A stretch of DNA of 34,372 bases from a virus, in the IMG/VR virus record IMGVR_UViG_3300032271_000989, positions 1 to 34,372 of that record; one strand, 5' to 3'. The notes under the pieces are model-generated. The model did no database searches and had not been told where the DNA came from. It worked only from the letters and a program-made list of their open reading frames with translations. The translations under genes and the position numbers were made by a program. Within the stretch, counting starts at the first letter, position 1; the number at the start of each line of letters is the position of its first letter. Shown here piece after piece: positions 13,601-22,233 of the stretch.

Positions 13601-15238
13601 ATGGCCGACGTGCGAGACGAAGTGCAGGTGCTGCTGAAGCGGCACAACGAGTTGGTGACCGAGCGCGCGCCGCGCGAGGCGCTGTGGCGCGAATGCGAAC
13701 GCTGGGTCGATCCCGAGCAACAGGGCGGGTTCTTTCGCCGGCAGCCGGGTGGGCAGCGCGACGGCCATATCACCGAGAACACCGCGCAGATGGGGCTTGA
13801 GGCGTTCGTCGCGGCGATGGATGCGATGCTGATGCCCGAGGGCGAGCAGGTCACTCTGCTGAAGACCAGTGACGCGGCGCTGAACGATGTGCCGGCGGTG
13901 CAGCGCTGGCTGCAGCATGCCAGCGATCGGCTGCATGCCTGCCGCAATGCATCGCACACCGGTTTCCAGTCGGCGAGCGCGCTGCGGTGGCGGATGCTGG
14001 GCATCTATGGCTGGGGCGGCATGTGGATCGACGAATGGGTCGGGCGCGGTCTGTTCTACCAGACCCCGCATCCCAGCGAGCTTTACATCGACAACGACTT
14101 TCGCGGGCGCATCGATACCGTGCACCGCCGGCGCGAGGTGAAGGCGCGGCAGCTGGCGCAGATGTTTCACGACGACGTGTTGCCTGAGAAGGTCAAGCAG
14201 GCCCTGGCCGACAAAAAGCCGGACCAGCCCTTTACGCTGGTGCACATCATCCGGCCGAACACGGCGCACGAGCCCGGCAGGCTCGACAGCAAGCGCTTTC
14301 CGATCCAGTCGATCTACCTGCTGGAAGAGACGCGCGATCTGCTGGCAGTCGGCGGGTATTACTCGCACCCGTTGCCCGTATCGCGGTATATCCTGTCACC
14401 GCACGACGCCTATGGCGTCGGGCCAAGCGGCAAGGTGATCGGCACGATCCGCCAGCTTAACATCATGGCGAAGGACACGATCAAGGCGATGCACCTGGCA
14501 ATGCAGCCGCCGGTGCTGATGCCGAGTGACGGAACGATCACGCGCATGGCCATGACCCCGGGCGCGCCGATCCCGGGCGGCATGGACAACGGCAAGCCGC
14601 AGATCGCGCCGTTCCTGGCGGGCAACAACGCGGCCTATGCCAAGGAATCGTTCGTCGACGCGCGCAACACGGTCAACATGGCGTTCCTGGTGCACGTGTT
14701 CGCGATCATGCAGGAGCCGATCGACCGGCAGACGGCGACCGAATACCTTGGCCGGAAGCGTGAAGCGATGCTGCTGCAGGCGCCGAACGCCGGCCGCCAG
14801 ATCGGGGAAGCGCTGGTGCCGCAGTGCGAGCGCGAGCTCGATATCCTGATGCGCGCGCGCCAGATCGCGCCGATGCCGCCGGAAATGCGCGAGGCGGGCG
14901 CCGGGCTGCTGATCGAGTGCGACAATCCGCTGACGCGGGCGGCGAAGTCGGCCGATGCCCATAATTTCATGGGCGCGCTGCAGATGCTGGAGCCGATGGC
15001 GCAAATCGATCCCTCGATCTTCGACGTGATCGATACGGACGCGGCGCCGCGCGGCCTGATGCAGGCCATGGGCGTGCGCGCTGACTGGCTGCGCGATGCC
15101 GACCAGGTCGCGGCGCTGCGGCAGGAAAAGGCGCAGGCGCAGCAGGGTGCAAGCGTGGTCGAGGCCGCGCCGGATATGACGCAGGCCATGCTCAACATGG
15201 CGAAGGCGCGGCAAATCGCGCTGGGCGGAGGCGCGTGA
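13601..15238 (+). CDS. Portal (head-tail connector) protein, T7-like
   Basis: This 545-aa protein has a strong SD (GGGAAGGGGAAG region). It begins DEVQVLLKRHNELVTERAPREALWRECERWVDP and continues with TENTAQMGLEAFVAAMDAMLMPEG, both typical of the T7 gp8/BPP-1 connector family. Length matches the family. The central stem and wing region includes LPVSRYILSPHDAYGVGP. The C-terminal third is helical, consistent with a barrel, and ends in an Ala/Gln-rich tail. It forms the dodecameric vertex through which DNA enters and leaves. It overlaps the next gene by one base (TGATG). Confidence 0.93.
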   Translation: MADVRDEVQVLLKRHNELVTERAPREALWRECERWVDPEQQGGFFRRQPGGQRDGHITENTAQMGLEAFVAAMDAMLMPEGEQVTLLKTSDAALNDVPAVQRWLQHASDRLHACRNASHTGFQSASALRWRMLGIYGWGGMWIDEWVGRGLFYQTPHPSELYIDNDFRGRIDTVHRRREVKARQLAQMFHDDVLPEKVKQALADKKPDQPFTLVHIIRPNTAHEPGRLDSKRFPIQSIYLLEETRDLLAVGGYYSHPLPVSRYILSPHDAYGVGPSGKVIGTIRQLNIMAKDTIKAMHLAMQPPVLMPSDGTITRMAMTPGAPIPGGMDNGKPQIAPFLAGNNAAYAKESFVDARNTVNMAFLVHVFAIMQEPIDRQTATEYLGRKREAMLLQAPNAGRQIGEALVPQCERELDILMRARQIAPMPPEMREAGAGLLIECDNPLTRAAKSADAHNFMGALQMLEPMAQIDPSIFDVIDTDAAPRGLMQAMGVRADWLRDADQVAALRQEKAQAQQGASVVEAAPDMTQAMLNMAKARQIALGGGA

Positions 15239-15528
15239 TGGGCGGCCTCAACCGCCGGGCGATGCTGGCGATCGCGCGCATCAAAGCGCGATCGTTTCGC
15301 GTGGTGTTCGACACCGAAGGCGAGAACGGCCGCGAGGTGGGCCACGTGCTGGCCGCGCTGCGCGCATTCACCATGGCGCAGACGCCGGCAGTCGGCGCGA
15401 CGCCGGAGGAAACCTATCGGCTGAACGGCCGCCGCGACGTGTGGCTGTTCATCCAGGACAAGCTGAATTTCAACGATCGGCAGATTGCCGAATTTGTGGA
15501 GGCGGAAGATGAGTATTTCGGGGACTGA
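15238..15528 (+). CDS. Bbp19-like small podoviral protein
   Basis: This 96-aa protein starts at ATG 15238, with GGAGG 6 nt upstream inside the portal gene. The sequence has ARSFRVVFDTEGENGREVGHVLAALRAF, then TYRLNGRRDVWLFIQDKLNF and an acidic end. The layout (F..VF...EG..VL..L, a middle loop, then a G-R-R-x-V-W-L-x-I helix) is that of the Bbp19 family, named after Bordetella phage BPP-1 and found between portal and scaffold genes. Function is not established; a head-assembly or connector accessory is likely. It overlaps the scaffold gene by 20 bases. Confidence 0.8.
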   Translation: MGGLNRRAMLAIARIKARSFRVVFDTEGENGREVGHVLAALRAFTMAQTPAVGATPEETYRLNGRRDVWLFIQDKLNFNDRQIAEFVEAEDEYFGD

Positions 15529-16453
15529 GGGCGGCGCCGGGGACCAGGGCGCAGCTGCAGCGGCGGGTGGCGGTGGCCAGTCTGGCGGGGCATCGGCCCT
15601 GCTGGACAGCGGTGCGGCCACGCCGGCGGCGCCGGCAGGCGATGCAGGCGCGGCAACTGCGGCACCTGCCGCGCCGGCCAGCGCGCCGGCGGCCAGCGAG
15701 CCGGCGGAGTGGATGCGCAGCATCACCACGGACAGCGAAGCGCTGGGCTGGCTGGCGAACAAGAACTTCAAGACGCCGGGCGACATGGTCGATGCGTTCC
15801 GGCAGACCGAGCGGGCTTTCCACACGGCGATCCCGGGGGAGAACGATCCGGCCGAGCGGTGGGAGCAGTTCTACAAGCGGATCGGTCGACCGGAATCGCC
15901 CGACGGATATCAGGTCAGCGCGCCGGACGGGTACGAGACGAACCCCGAGTTCACCGGCCGCTTTCGCGATACCGCGCACAAGATGGGCCTGACCTCCAAG
16001 CAGGCCGCCGGCATGGTCGAGTGGTACAACGCCGAGGCGCTGGCCACGCTGCAGCAGGAAGCGAATTCGCAGCGTGAGCAGCAGCAGGCCCTGCGCAGTG
16101 AATGGGGCGCCGATTTCGGCAAGAACATCGAGATCGCGCGGCGCGGCATGCAAGTGCTGGGCGTCGACAATGCGACGCTCGACGGCATCGGGCGCGGTAT
16201 CGGGGTGGACCAGGCGCTGAAACTGATGGCGAAGCTGGGCACGATGACCAGCGAGGACGTGTTGCGCAGCGGCGGCAGCACGCCGGGCTTCACCGTGTCC
16301 GAGGAGTCGGCGCAGGCTGCGCTGGATACATTCCAGGGCGATCGCGAGAAGACCGCCAAGCTGCGCGCCGGTGATCCGACGGTCAAGGCCGAATACGACC
16401 GCCTGCTGCAGGCCGTTGCAGCGGCAAAGGACGCAAAGAAGGCGCGCGCCTGA
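15509..16453 (+). CDS. Scaffold / capsid assembly protein
   Basis: This 314-aa protein probably starts at ATG 15509, with GGAGG upstream inside the previous gene. The first 70 residues are low-complexity Ala/Gly/Pro and likely disordered. An acidic helical segment, NKNFKTPGDMVDAFRQTERAF, follows, resembling the helical motif of T7 gp9-like assembly proteins. Then come PDGYQVSAPDGYE and long helices (QQEANSQREQQQALRSEWG). The end is basic (AKDAKKARA), as expected for a capsid-binding tail. Position immediately before the capsid gene supports the role. Confidence 0.87.
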   Translation: MSISGTEGGAGDQGAAAAAGGGGQSGGASALLDSGAATPAAPAGDAGAATAAPAAPASAPAASEPAEWMRSITTDSEALGWLANKNFKTPGDMVDAFRQTERAFHTAIPGENDPAERWEQFYKRIGRPESPDGYQVSAPDGYETNPEFTGRFRDTAHKMGLTSKQAAGMVEWYNAEALATLQQEANSQREQQQALRSEWGADFGKNIEIARRGMQVLGVDNATLDGIGRGIGVDQALKLMAKLGTMTSEDVLRSGGSTPGFTVSEESAQAALDTFQGDREKTAKLRAGDPTVKAEYDRLLQAVAAAKDAKKARA

Positions 16454-16467
16454 TATTGCCACTTGAC

Positions 16468-16498
16468 GCCCGCCTTTCCCGTTTGGGATAAGGCGGGC
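16468..16498 (+). terminator. Strong hairpin after the scaffold gene, without a U-tract
   Basis: GCCCGCCTT-TCCC-GTTT-GGGA-T-AAGGCGGGC folds into a 13-bp stem with one bulge and a 4-nt loop, 15 bases after the scaffold stop. Only CTTCG follows, so it is not a classical intrinsic terminator. It may partially stop transcription, mark a processing site, or protect the 3' end of the upstream message before the strongly expressed capsid gene. Confidence 0.55.
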
Positions 16499-16502
16499 CT
16501 TC

Positions 16503-16608
16503 GCCGGACTAGCCCCGCTGATGCGCGGCCCTGGCAGCGATGGCCCCGATACGGCCCGCCCAAGCGAGCGATATCGCCAGAAATGGCCCCGTGGCATGCG
16601 GACTAGCC
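16503..16608 (+). ncRNA. Paired-GGACTAG leader element, copy A (upstream of capsid)
   Basis: GGACTAG occurs at 16506-16512 and 16600-16606, preceded by GCC and TGC respectively. GCCGG (16503) can pair with CTGGC (16531), with an inner CCGC/GCGG stem. GCCA-GAAA-TGGC (16576-16587) makes a GNRA-capped hairpin, and CCGT/GCGG (16589-16601) makes another. In both boxes the GG is paired and ACTAGC is left single-stranded. The element ends 38 nt before the capsid start. A related copy precedes the tailspike gene at the same distance. It could be a structured 5' leader, or, if the DNA acts, a promoter or operator. Confidence 0.6.
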
Positions 16609-16644
16609 TTTCGATCGATGCTCATCCATCTTTCGGAGGCTGCC

Positions 16645-17589
16645 GTGGTTGATCAGGTCAACACCACCGCCATTGTCACGTACCAATCCAACATGAAGCT
16701 GGCCCTTCAGCCGAAGGGTGGCGAACTTATCGGCACTTGCCTCGAGGGCGACCTCTCGGGCGAACTGGCCGAGATCGACGACTATTTCGGCGCGGCCGAC
16801 ACGCAGACGGTGCGCGAGCGCCATGTGCCGATCACGCCGAGCGATGCCCCGCAGGACCGCCTGTGGCTGGCGAAGCCCGACCCCGACTATTACGATCGCC
16901 TGGTCAACAAGCAGGACCAGCTGATGGCCGGCGTCCAGCTGCAGGGCGGTTACGTCATGCAGGGCGCGGCCGCGATCCGGCGCTACTGGAACCGCCAGTG
17001 GCTGAACGGCTTTTTCGGCACGCGCCAGACCGGCAAGAAGGGTACGATCGTGACCGCCTTCCCGAGCGGGCAGGTCGTTCCCTATACCACCGGCTTCCCG
17101 GCCGGCGGCGGCGGCAGCAACCGCATGTGCGTGGAGAAGTTCTTCGCGGCACGCGAGGTGCTCGGCCTGTCGAACGCCGACTTCACCGAGGAAGAAGCGT
17201 ACATCAACCTGACGCCCAAGCAGATCACTGACCTGCTGCGCGAGGTTCAGATCACCAGCAACGAATTCACGTCGCTGGGCGGGATGATGAGCCCCGATGG
17301 CAAGCGCCTGCTGCGCTTCCTCGGGTTCAACATCATCGAGATGAACCTGGCCGATGCCATGTACGCGACGAAGGCGCCGACCACCGAAGTGGTCAGCGGC
17401 ACCACCGTGCGCAAGAACGCGTTCTGGCTCAAGAGCGGGGTCTATACCGGCTACTGGGAACGGCTGTTCACCAACATCACGATCCGCGAAGACCTGCACT
17501 ACGAGACGCAGGTCTATGCGCGCAGCGCGATGGCGGCGACGCGCACGCAGGACGGCCTTTCGGGCTACATCCAGAACTACGAGGGCTGA
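16645..17589 (+). CDS. Major capsid protein
   Basis: This 314-aa protein probably starts at GTG 16645, with GGAGG 5 nt upstream. Earlier in-frame ATGs (16540, 16618) have no SD and lie in the leader element. The sequence has MKLALQPKGGELIGTCLEGDL, then GELAEIDDYFGAADTQTV, then PDPDYYDRLVNKQDQLMAGV and a long C-terminal beta-rich part ending TRTQDGLSGYIQNYEG. These features match the phage capsid family found in temperate T7/BPP-1-type podoviruses (HK97 fold, Phage_capsid_2 type). The C-terminal Tyr/Arg-rich region (ITIREDLHYETQVYARSAMAATR) contains residues typical of the coat fold. It should be the most abundant protein. Confidence 0.9.
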   Translation: MVDQVNTTAIVTYQSNMKLALQPKGGELIGTCLEGDLSGELAEIDDYFGAADTQTVRERHVPITPSDAPQDRLWLAKPDPDYYDRLVNKQDQLMAGVQLQGGYVMQGAAAIRRYWNRQWLNGFFGTRQTGKKGTIVTAFPSGQVVPYTTGFPAGGGGSNRMCVEKFFAAREVLGLSNADFTEEEAYINLTPKQITDLLREVQITSNEFTSLGGMMSPDGKRLLRFLGFNIIEMNLADAMYATKAPTTEVVSGTTVRKNAFWLKSGVYTGYWERLFTNITIREDLHYETQVYARSAMAATRTQDGLSGYIQNYEG

Positions 17590-17599
17590 TCGGCGCCGG

Positions 17600-17616
17600 C
17601 GCGGCCGGTGGCCGCG
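17600..17616 (+). terminator. Hairpin between capsid and decoration-like gene
   Basis: CGCGGCC-GGT-GGCCGCG is a perfect 7-bp stem with a 3-nt loop, 10 bases after the capsid stop. No T-run follows. It may attenuate transcription or stabilise the capsid message. Confidence 0.4.
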
Positions 17617-17651
17617 TCGTCCCGGTTTCCTTCCACCAGGAGTGAAACGAC

Positions 17652-18101
17652 ATGGCGAAGGGTTACTCGCTTCAGGCGCTGGGGGTGTTCGACGGCGCGG
17701 TGCCGCTGGCCATCCCGGATGGCGCAATCGTGGGCTCGCGCCTACGCCGCAATTCGATTTTCCTTACCGGCGCGTCGCTGGTCGCGCAGGGCGTGGGGGC
17801 GGTCAATGACACTATCGTGCTCTACGAATTCCCGGCGTTCTCGCTGTTCGATTCGATCACCTTCCAGACCGATACCGTCTTCACCGGCGCGACGATCCAG
17901 CTGGGCGTGGCCGGCAATGCCACGAAGTACGGATCGATCGCCGCCGCTGCGGCGAATACGCTCTACACCCTGCGCCCGGTGGCGGCCCGCATGGCCGGCC
18001 AGTTCACGGCGCCGGAACTGCTCATCGCCACGATCACGGGGGCGGCGCTCCCGGCGGCGTTCAACGCCGAAATCGCGATGACCTACCAGACCGCGAACTG
18101 A
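17652..18101 (+). CDS. Small structural protein, possible head decoration
   Basis: This 149-aa protein has an AGGAGTG SD. It is beta-rich and low in charge: LAIPDGAIVGSRLRRNSIFL, then NDTIVLYEFPAFSLFDSITF, then FTGATIQLGVAG, then NTLYTLRPVAARMAGQ, then PELLIATITGAALPAAFNAEIAMTYQ. The composition (small hydrophobic, Thr/Ala/Gly-rich, no Cys) and the place right after the capsid gene suggest a capsid-surface or head-fibre protein. I do not recognise the family by sequence. It is bracketed by hairpins, so it may be expressed differently from its neighbours. Confidence 0.75.
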   Translation: MAKGYSLQALGVFDGAVPLAIPDGAIVGSRLRRNSIFLTGASLVAQGVGAVNDTIVLYEFPAFSLFDSITFQTDTVFTGATIQLGVAGNATKYGSIAAAAANTLYTLRPVAARMAGQFTAPELLIATITGAALPAAFNAEIAMTYQTAN

Positions 18102-18111
18102 CGGTCGGCAG

Positions 18112-18144
18112 CATGCCCGGCCGCCCATGGGCGCGCCGGGCATG
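18112..18144 (+). terminator. Very strong hairpin between structural genes
   Basis: CATGCCCGGC (18112-18121) pairs with GCCGGGCATG (18135-18144). The interior CGCCCATGGGCG continues the stem, with one bulged C. No T-run follows (TCGCACTTTCC). This long perfect stem in a 72-base intergenic gap could be a transcript-processing or attenuation site. Confidence 0.5.
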
Positions 18145-18173
18145 TCGCACTTTCCAGCTGAGGAGCAAGGCCG

Positions 18174-18368
18174 ATGGCGCAGGTTAACGTGGTGATGAAG
18201 CGGGGCGACAAGCCCAAGGACTATGCGGTTTCGACCGGCACGCTGACGCTGGCGACGGACGGTATCGCGCTGAGCTACAACGCTTCGACGCTGAACCGCG
18301 GCGAGGTGTTCAAGTTCCTCGAGGAAGTGGAACAGTTCCGGTCCTCGCACGCGTTCCCGGCGGCGTAA
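18174..18368 (+). CDS. Unknown 64-aa protein in the head-tail region
   Basis: This small protein has a GAGGAG SD. The sequence runs AQVNVVMKRGDKPKDYAVSTG, then TLTLATDGIALSYNA, then RGEVFKFLEEVEQFRSSHAF, so two beta strands pair with a C-terminal helix. It is compact and soluble. It precedes tail tubular protein A by 10 bases. It may be a head-tail joining or minor capsid accessory. I do not recognise a family. Confidence 0.7.
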   Translation: MAQVNVVMKRGDKPKDYAVSTGTLTLATDGIALSYNASTLNRGEVFKFLEEVEQFRSSHAFPAA

Positions 18369-18378
18369 GGCCGCCGCG

Positions 18379-18978
18379 ATGGGGTCGAAACTGCAAGTCT
18401 TCAGCCTGGTGGCGCAGCACCTGGGGCAGGACGAGGGGCTGATCGATCCCGACCAGGACACGCGCCTGACTGTCGCGATCAACGCGGTATGGGACGTGGC
18501 GCGGAAAGCGACCCTGCGCAGCAATGCGTGGAATTTCGCCATCGAGCGCAGGGCACTGCCTTCATTGAGCGAGCCGCCGGCATTCGGGTTCGGTTATCAA
18601 TACAAGCTGCCCGAAGATTTCGTGCGCCTGGTCGACGTTGACGGGCCGGTGCCGCAGGCGCGCGACTGGAAACTGGAAGGCGGGAAGCTGCTGGGCAATT
18701 CGACCCCGCTGCAGATCCTGTATGTCCGCGACTGCATCGAGATCGATCGCTGGGACGATCTGTTCGAGCTGGCGGTGTCGTTCAAGGTTGCCGAGCTCAT
18801 CGCCGTGCAGATCACAGGCGATGCCAACGTCAAGATCGAGTGCCGCAATTCCTTCAACGATCTGTTCGGCGATGCGCAGGCGACCGACGCGCAGGAAAAC
18901 CCGCCGCAGGAATTCGACGAAGACCCATGGGTCACCGCGCGGTGGGGCTACGGACATTCCACAAGCTGGCCAGGGTAA
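18379..18978 (+). CDS. Tail tubular protein A (T7 gp11-like)
   Basis: This 199-aa protein matches the T7 gp11 adaptor in length. It starts with the helical SKLQVFSLVAQHLGQDEGLIDPDQ, and then RLTVAINAVWDVARKATLRSNAWNFAIERRAL, the 'A...W.......L....W.FA..R' pattern of the family. GYQYKLPEDFVRLVDVDG and FELAVSFKVAELIAVQIT follow. It forms the ring that joins the portal to the nozzle. It ends four bases before the tail tubular protein B gene. No clear SD is visible before ATG 18379. Confidence 0.9.
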   Translation: MGSKLQVFSLVAQHLGQDEGLIDPDQDTRLTVAINAVWDVARKATLRSNAWNFAIERRALPSLSEPPAFGFGYQYKLPEDFVRLVDVDGPVPQARDWKLEGGKLLGNSTPLQILYVRDCIEIDRWDDLFELAVSFKVAELIAVQITGDANVKIECRNSFNDLFGDAQATDAQENPPQEFDEDPWVTARWGYGHSTSWPG

Positions 18979-18981
18979 GCC

Positions 18982-21243
18982 ATGCCGACGCATTCGCTGC
19001 AGACCAGCTTCAACGCCGGTGCGCTGTCTCCCCGGCTGTTCGGCCGCACCGATGCCTCGATCTATGATGGCGGCGTTGCGGAACTGCTGAATTTCGCACC
19101 GACGGTCGAGGGGCCAGCGATCAAGCGTGGTGGCTCGATCACGGCAGGGCCAGCACAACCCAGCGCGGCGGCGATGATCCCGTTCGAGTTCAATGCGCGG
19201 CAGGCCTATACCCTGGTGTTTTCGGACGATGGCGCGGGCGCCGGCATCGTGCATTTCTTCGCAAACGGGGCGCCGCTGGTGGATGGCGGCGGCGTGCCGG
19301 TTTCGCTGGCAGTGCCCTATACCGCCGTCGATGCGCAGGCGCTGTATTGGCAGCAGTCGGCCGACGTGCTGTACCTGACGCACCCGGACTATCCCGGGCC
19401 GGCACGCATATCGCGCGTGGGGCCGGCCAGCTTCACCTATACCGTGCCGGAAATTTCGGGCGGGCCGTTTGCCGACCAGAACACGGACAAGACGGTGCTG
19501 GTGGCGGCGTCGGCCGCGACCGGCGTGGTTACGCTGACGGCGACAAGCGCCATCTTCAAGCCCGGCCATGTCGGCGGGCTGTTCCAGCTGCAGGCGATGG
19601 ATTTCGCCGGCATCAAGCTGTGGGAAGCGGCGATGGATACGGCCGCCGGCGAGATCTGGCGGTGGGACGGGAAGCTGTACCAGAACGTCGGGGGCGGAAA
19701 GACCGGCGCCACGCCGCCGACGCACAGCAGCGGCACATATTTCGACGGCACGAATTCGAGTGACCTGAACGGCAAGAACCTGGGTACGCAGTGGACCTAT
19801 TACTGCGACCAGTACGGGCAGCTGAAGATCACGGCTGTCGCGAGCGATGGTTTGTCGGCCACGGCGACGGTGCTGCGCACGATCCCGCCGGGCGCGGTGA
19901 CGGTGGCGGCCAGCGGCAGCTGGCGGTGGAACTTCGGCCGATTCAGCGAGCAGAACGGGTGGCCCAAGGCGGTGGCGATCTGGAACGATCGCCTGATGCT
20001 GTTCACGGATTTCGAGGTGATCGGGTCCGTCGTAGGCGACTACCTGAATTTCAGCGCCTTCGACGAAACCGGTCGCCTCGAGCCGGATCTGGCATTCCGG
20101 TTCCGCATCACGGGATCGAACCCGATCAACTGGGTCGCGCCCGATCTGCAGCTGCTGATTTCGACCGACAAGGCCGAGTGGACGGTGGGCCCGATCAACA
20201 GTCAGGCGGCGCCGAGCTCGACCAACCTGCAGGTGACGCGGCAGAGCCATTTCGGCAGCATGCCGGTGCGGCCGGTGCAATCGGGGCTGAAGACGCTGTT
20301 CGTGCAGCGCGGGGGCAAGAAGATCCGCGAGGCGGGCTATGACTATATCCAGAACCGCTATTCGGCCGCGAACCTGCTGATCTGGTGCCGGCACCTGGGC
20401 ATTCCCGGGATCAAGCGCCTGGGGTGGCAGCAGGAAAGCGAAGAAATCATCTGGGCCCTGCGCAACGACGGGGTGCTGTTGATGCACGCCTATGCGCCCG
20501 AGCAGCAGGTGAAAGGCTGGGGCGTGGCGCAGATCGCCGGGTTCGACGGCGCTGCAGCGCACGTGATCGATTTTTGCGTAATCCCGTCGGCCGACGGTTC
20601 TCCCGACATCGTCTGGCTGCTGGTCGACCGTGACGGCATCCGGTCGGTCGAGACGCTCGATCCCTGGTGGATCGACGGGACGCCGATGGCCGAAGCGCGA
20701 TTTCTGGACGGGGCGCTGTGGTACGACGGGGCGCCAGCTTCGCATATCGGGATCGGCGGCACAGGGTTTCCGACCAGCTGGGCAGGCAAGACCGTGCACG
20801 CGCTGGCAGACGGGCAGCATATCCCGTCGCTGACGGTGGCGAGCGACGGCAGCGTGACCTTGCCGGCACCGGCGTCGAAAGTGTGCGTAGGGCTGTTCTA
20901 CACCGCGCGGATCACCGGCCTGCCGCCCAAGCTGCCGCAGCCGCATTCGGGCGGCGCATCGGAAATGACCAAAAAGAAGGTGCTGAGCCTGCTGGTGCGC
21001 GTGGTCGAGACGGCCGGCCTGTGGGGCGGACAGGCGCTAGCCAGTCGGTTGGCCGAAATCTTCCGGCGGAATGCAACCACGGCGCTGGATACGGCGGACC
21101 CGCTGGCCAGCGGCGTGAGCGACAAGATCCCGGTGACCGGATCGACCGATCGCGAAGGCGCATGGGTGCTGGAAAGCCGCGCGCCGCTGCCGGCAATCAT
21201 CACCATGGTGAGGGGCACCTATCAGCCCGAGGACAAGGATTGA
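18982..21243 (+). CDS. Tail tubular protein B (T7 gp12-like nozzle)
   Basis: This 753-aa protein is close in size to T7 gp12 and in the expected position. Diagnostic sequence includes the N-terminal TSFNAGALSPRLFGRTD and VAELLNFAPTVEGPAIKRGG segments. Later come IWNDRLMLFTDF, the NPINWVAPDLQLLISTDKAEWTV stretch, and GLKTLFVQRGGKKIREAGYD, typical of the propeller-like central domain. It forms the tubular tail and nozzle. The stop overlaps the next start by one base (TGATG). It is one of the best-supported calls in the window. Confidence 0.92.
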   Translation: MPTHSLQTSFNAGALSPRLFGRTDASIYDGGVAELLNFAPTVEGPAIKRGGSITAGPAQPSAAAMIPFEFNARQAYTLVFSDDGAGAGIVHFFANGAPLVDGGGVPVSLAVPYTAVDAQALYWQQSADVLYLTHPDYPGPARISRVGPASFTYTVPEISGGPFADQNTDKTVLVAASAATGVVTLTATSAIFKPGHVGGLFQLQAMDFAGIKLWEAAMDTAAGEIWRWDGKLYQNVGGGKTGATPPTHSSGTYFDGTNSSDLNGKNLGTQWTYYCDQYGQLKITAVASDGLSATATVLRTIPPGAVTVAASGSWRWNFGRFSEQNGWPKAVAIWNDRLMLFTDFEVIGSVVGDYLNFSAFDETGRLEPDLAFRFRITGSNPINWVAPDLQLLISTDKAEWTVGPINSQAAPSSTNLQVTRQSHFGSMPVRPVQSGLKTLFVQRGGKKIREAGYDYIQNRYSAANLLIWCRHLGIPGIKRLGWQQESEEIIWALRNDGVLLMHAYAPEQQVKGWGVAQIAGFDGAAAHVIDFCVIPSADGSPDIVWLLVDRDGIRSVETLDPWWIDGTPMAEARFLDGALWYDGAPASHIGIGGTGFPTSWAGKTVHALADGQHIPSLTVASDGSVTLPAPASKVCVGLFYTARITGLPPKLPQPHSGGASEMTKKKVLSLLVRVVETAGLWGGQALASRLAEIFRRNATTALDTADPLASGVSDKIPVTGSTDREGAWVLESRAPLPAIITMVRGTYQPEDKD

Positions 21244-21701
21244 TGCCGGTTCTGTTCGAGCCGCTGCGGCCGCGCCATGTGCCGGCGATCAACCTGAAGG
21301 CGGAGCAGCGAGGGGCGATGGGGCTTTGGACCCCCGATCTGACCGAGGATTACGGGCGCGAGCTTGTCGCGGCCGGGCCGGCCTGGGCGGGCATCGATGC
21401 CGCGACGGGGCGCGTGATCGGGGCGGCCGGGTTCTGCATCATGTTCCCGACGCACGCCACGGCATGGGCGCTGCTGAGCGCTCATGTCGGGCGGCACGCG
21501 GTCGATATCACGCGGTTCGTGCGGCACCAGATCGCGATCGCGCCGTGGAAGCGGATCGAGGCGCTGACGCGGGTGAAATACCGCGAGCAGGGCAGGTGGG
21601 CGCACGCCTGCGGCTTTGCCCGGACGGCGACGCTGCGGTGCCACGGCCCCTTGGCCGAAACCGTGGAATTGTGGGAGGTTGTGCGCGATGCAGGCGGGTA
21701 G
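21243..21701 (+). CDS. T7 gp13-like protein with GNAT-type fold
   Basis: This 152-aa protein starts at ATG 21243 with an AAGGA-type SD. The sequence PVLFEPLRPRHVPAINLKAEQ, then AWAGIDAATGRVIGAAGFCIM, then ATAWALLSAHVGRHAVDITRFVRHQI, then RVKYREQGRWAHACGFARTATL follows the beta-alpha order of small acetyltransferases. It also matches phage T7 gp13 (Phage_T7_Gp13/GNAT-like), which is needed for virion formation. Whether it acetylates anything is unknown. It is placed exactly where gp13 is expected, between the nozzle and the internal virion proteins. Confidence 0.8.
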   Translation: MPVLFEPLRPRHVPAINLKAEQRGAMGLWTPDLTEDYGRELVAAGPAWAGIDAATGRVIGAAGFCIMFPTHATAWALLSAHVGRHAVDITRFVRHQIAIAPWKRIEALTRVKYREQGRWAHACGFARTATLRCHGPLAETVELWEVVRDAGG

Positions 21702-22233
21702 TGGTGGTGGAATGGGCGCCGGCATGGCGACGCAGGCCCTTTCCTCGTTCGCGCAGGGGTATGCCGGGTATCGCGCCGGGATGGCCAACGCGCGCATCGC
21801 GCGGGCCAACGCGCAGATGGCGACGATGGACGGGGCGACCGCCGCCACGGCCAGCGATGCGCGGTATCGTGCGGCGATCGGCGAGCAGCTGGCCGCGCAG
21901 GGGGCAAGCGGTTTCCAGATGGGGACCGGCTCTGCACTGGATGCGGTGGTGGCGAGCCGCGTCAACCAGACCTTTGCGTCAATGCAGATCGAGCGGCAGG
22001 CGGCCGCGCGCGCGGCCGGATACAACAACCAGGCGAGCATGGCGAAATTCAGCGCCACGCAAGCGCTGCTGACCAGGATCACGAACGCCGCCAGCGGCAT
22101 GATGACCAACATCCACGACTACGCCACCGCCGGCCAGCAATGGGCAAATGGCGGCGGCGGTGGCGGAAGCGGAGCCAGCGGCGCGCTGGCTCCAAGCACG
22201 TGGAATCCGGCTTACGAGGTTGGCTATGGTTGA
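21688..22233 (+). CDS. Internal virion protein B (T7 gp14-like)
   Basis: This 181-aa protein starts at ATG 21688 (GGGAGG 9 nt upstream), overlapping the previous gene by 14 bases. It has a Gly/Met-rich N-terminus (GSGGGMGAGMATQALSSFAQGYAGYRAG), then a long Ala-rich helical region (ARIARANAQMATMDG, then IGEQLAAQGASGFQMGTGSALDAVVASR). It ends in a Gly/Ser-rich tail. The pattern is the gp14-like ejection protein family, which is thought to form the outer-membrane part of the DNA ejection channel. It overlaps the next gene by 8 bases. Confidence 0.82.
   Translation: MQAGSGGGMGAGMATQALSSFAQGYAGYRAGMANARIARANAQMATMDGATAATASDARYRAAIGEQLAAQGASGFQMGTGSALDAVVASRVNQTFASMQIERQAAARAAGYNNQASMAKFSATQALLTRITNAASGMMTNIHDYATAGQQWANGGGGGGSGASGALAPSTWNPAYEVGYG

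Noticed and set aside
18562-20946. Minus-strand frame of 794 codons antisense to tail tubular proteins A and B
   Set aside because: High-GC shadow frame with a His/Arg/Ala-rich translation; the plus-strand genes carry clear T7-like family features.
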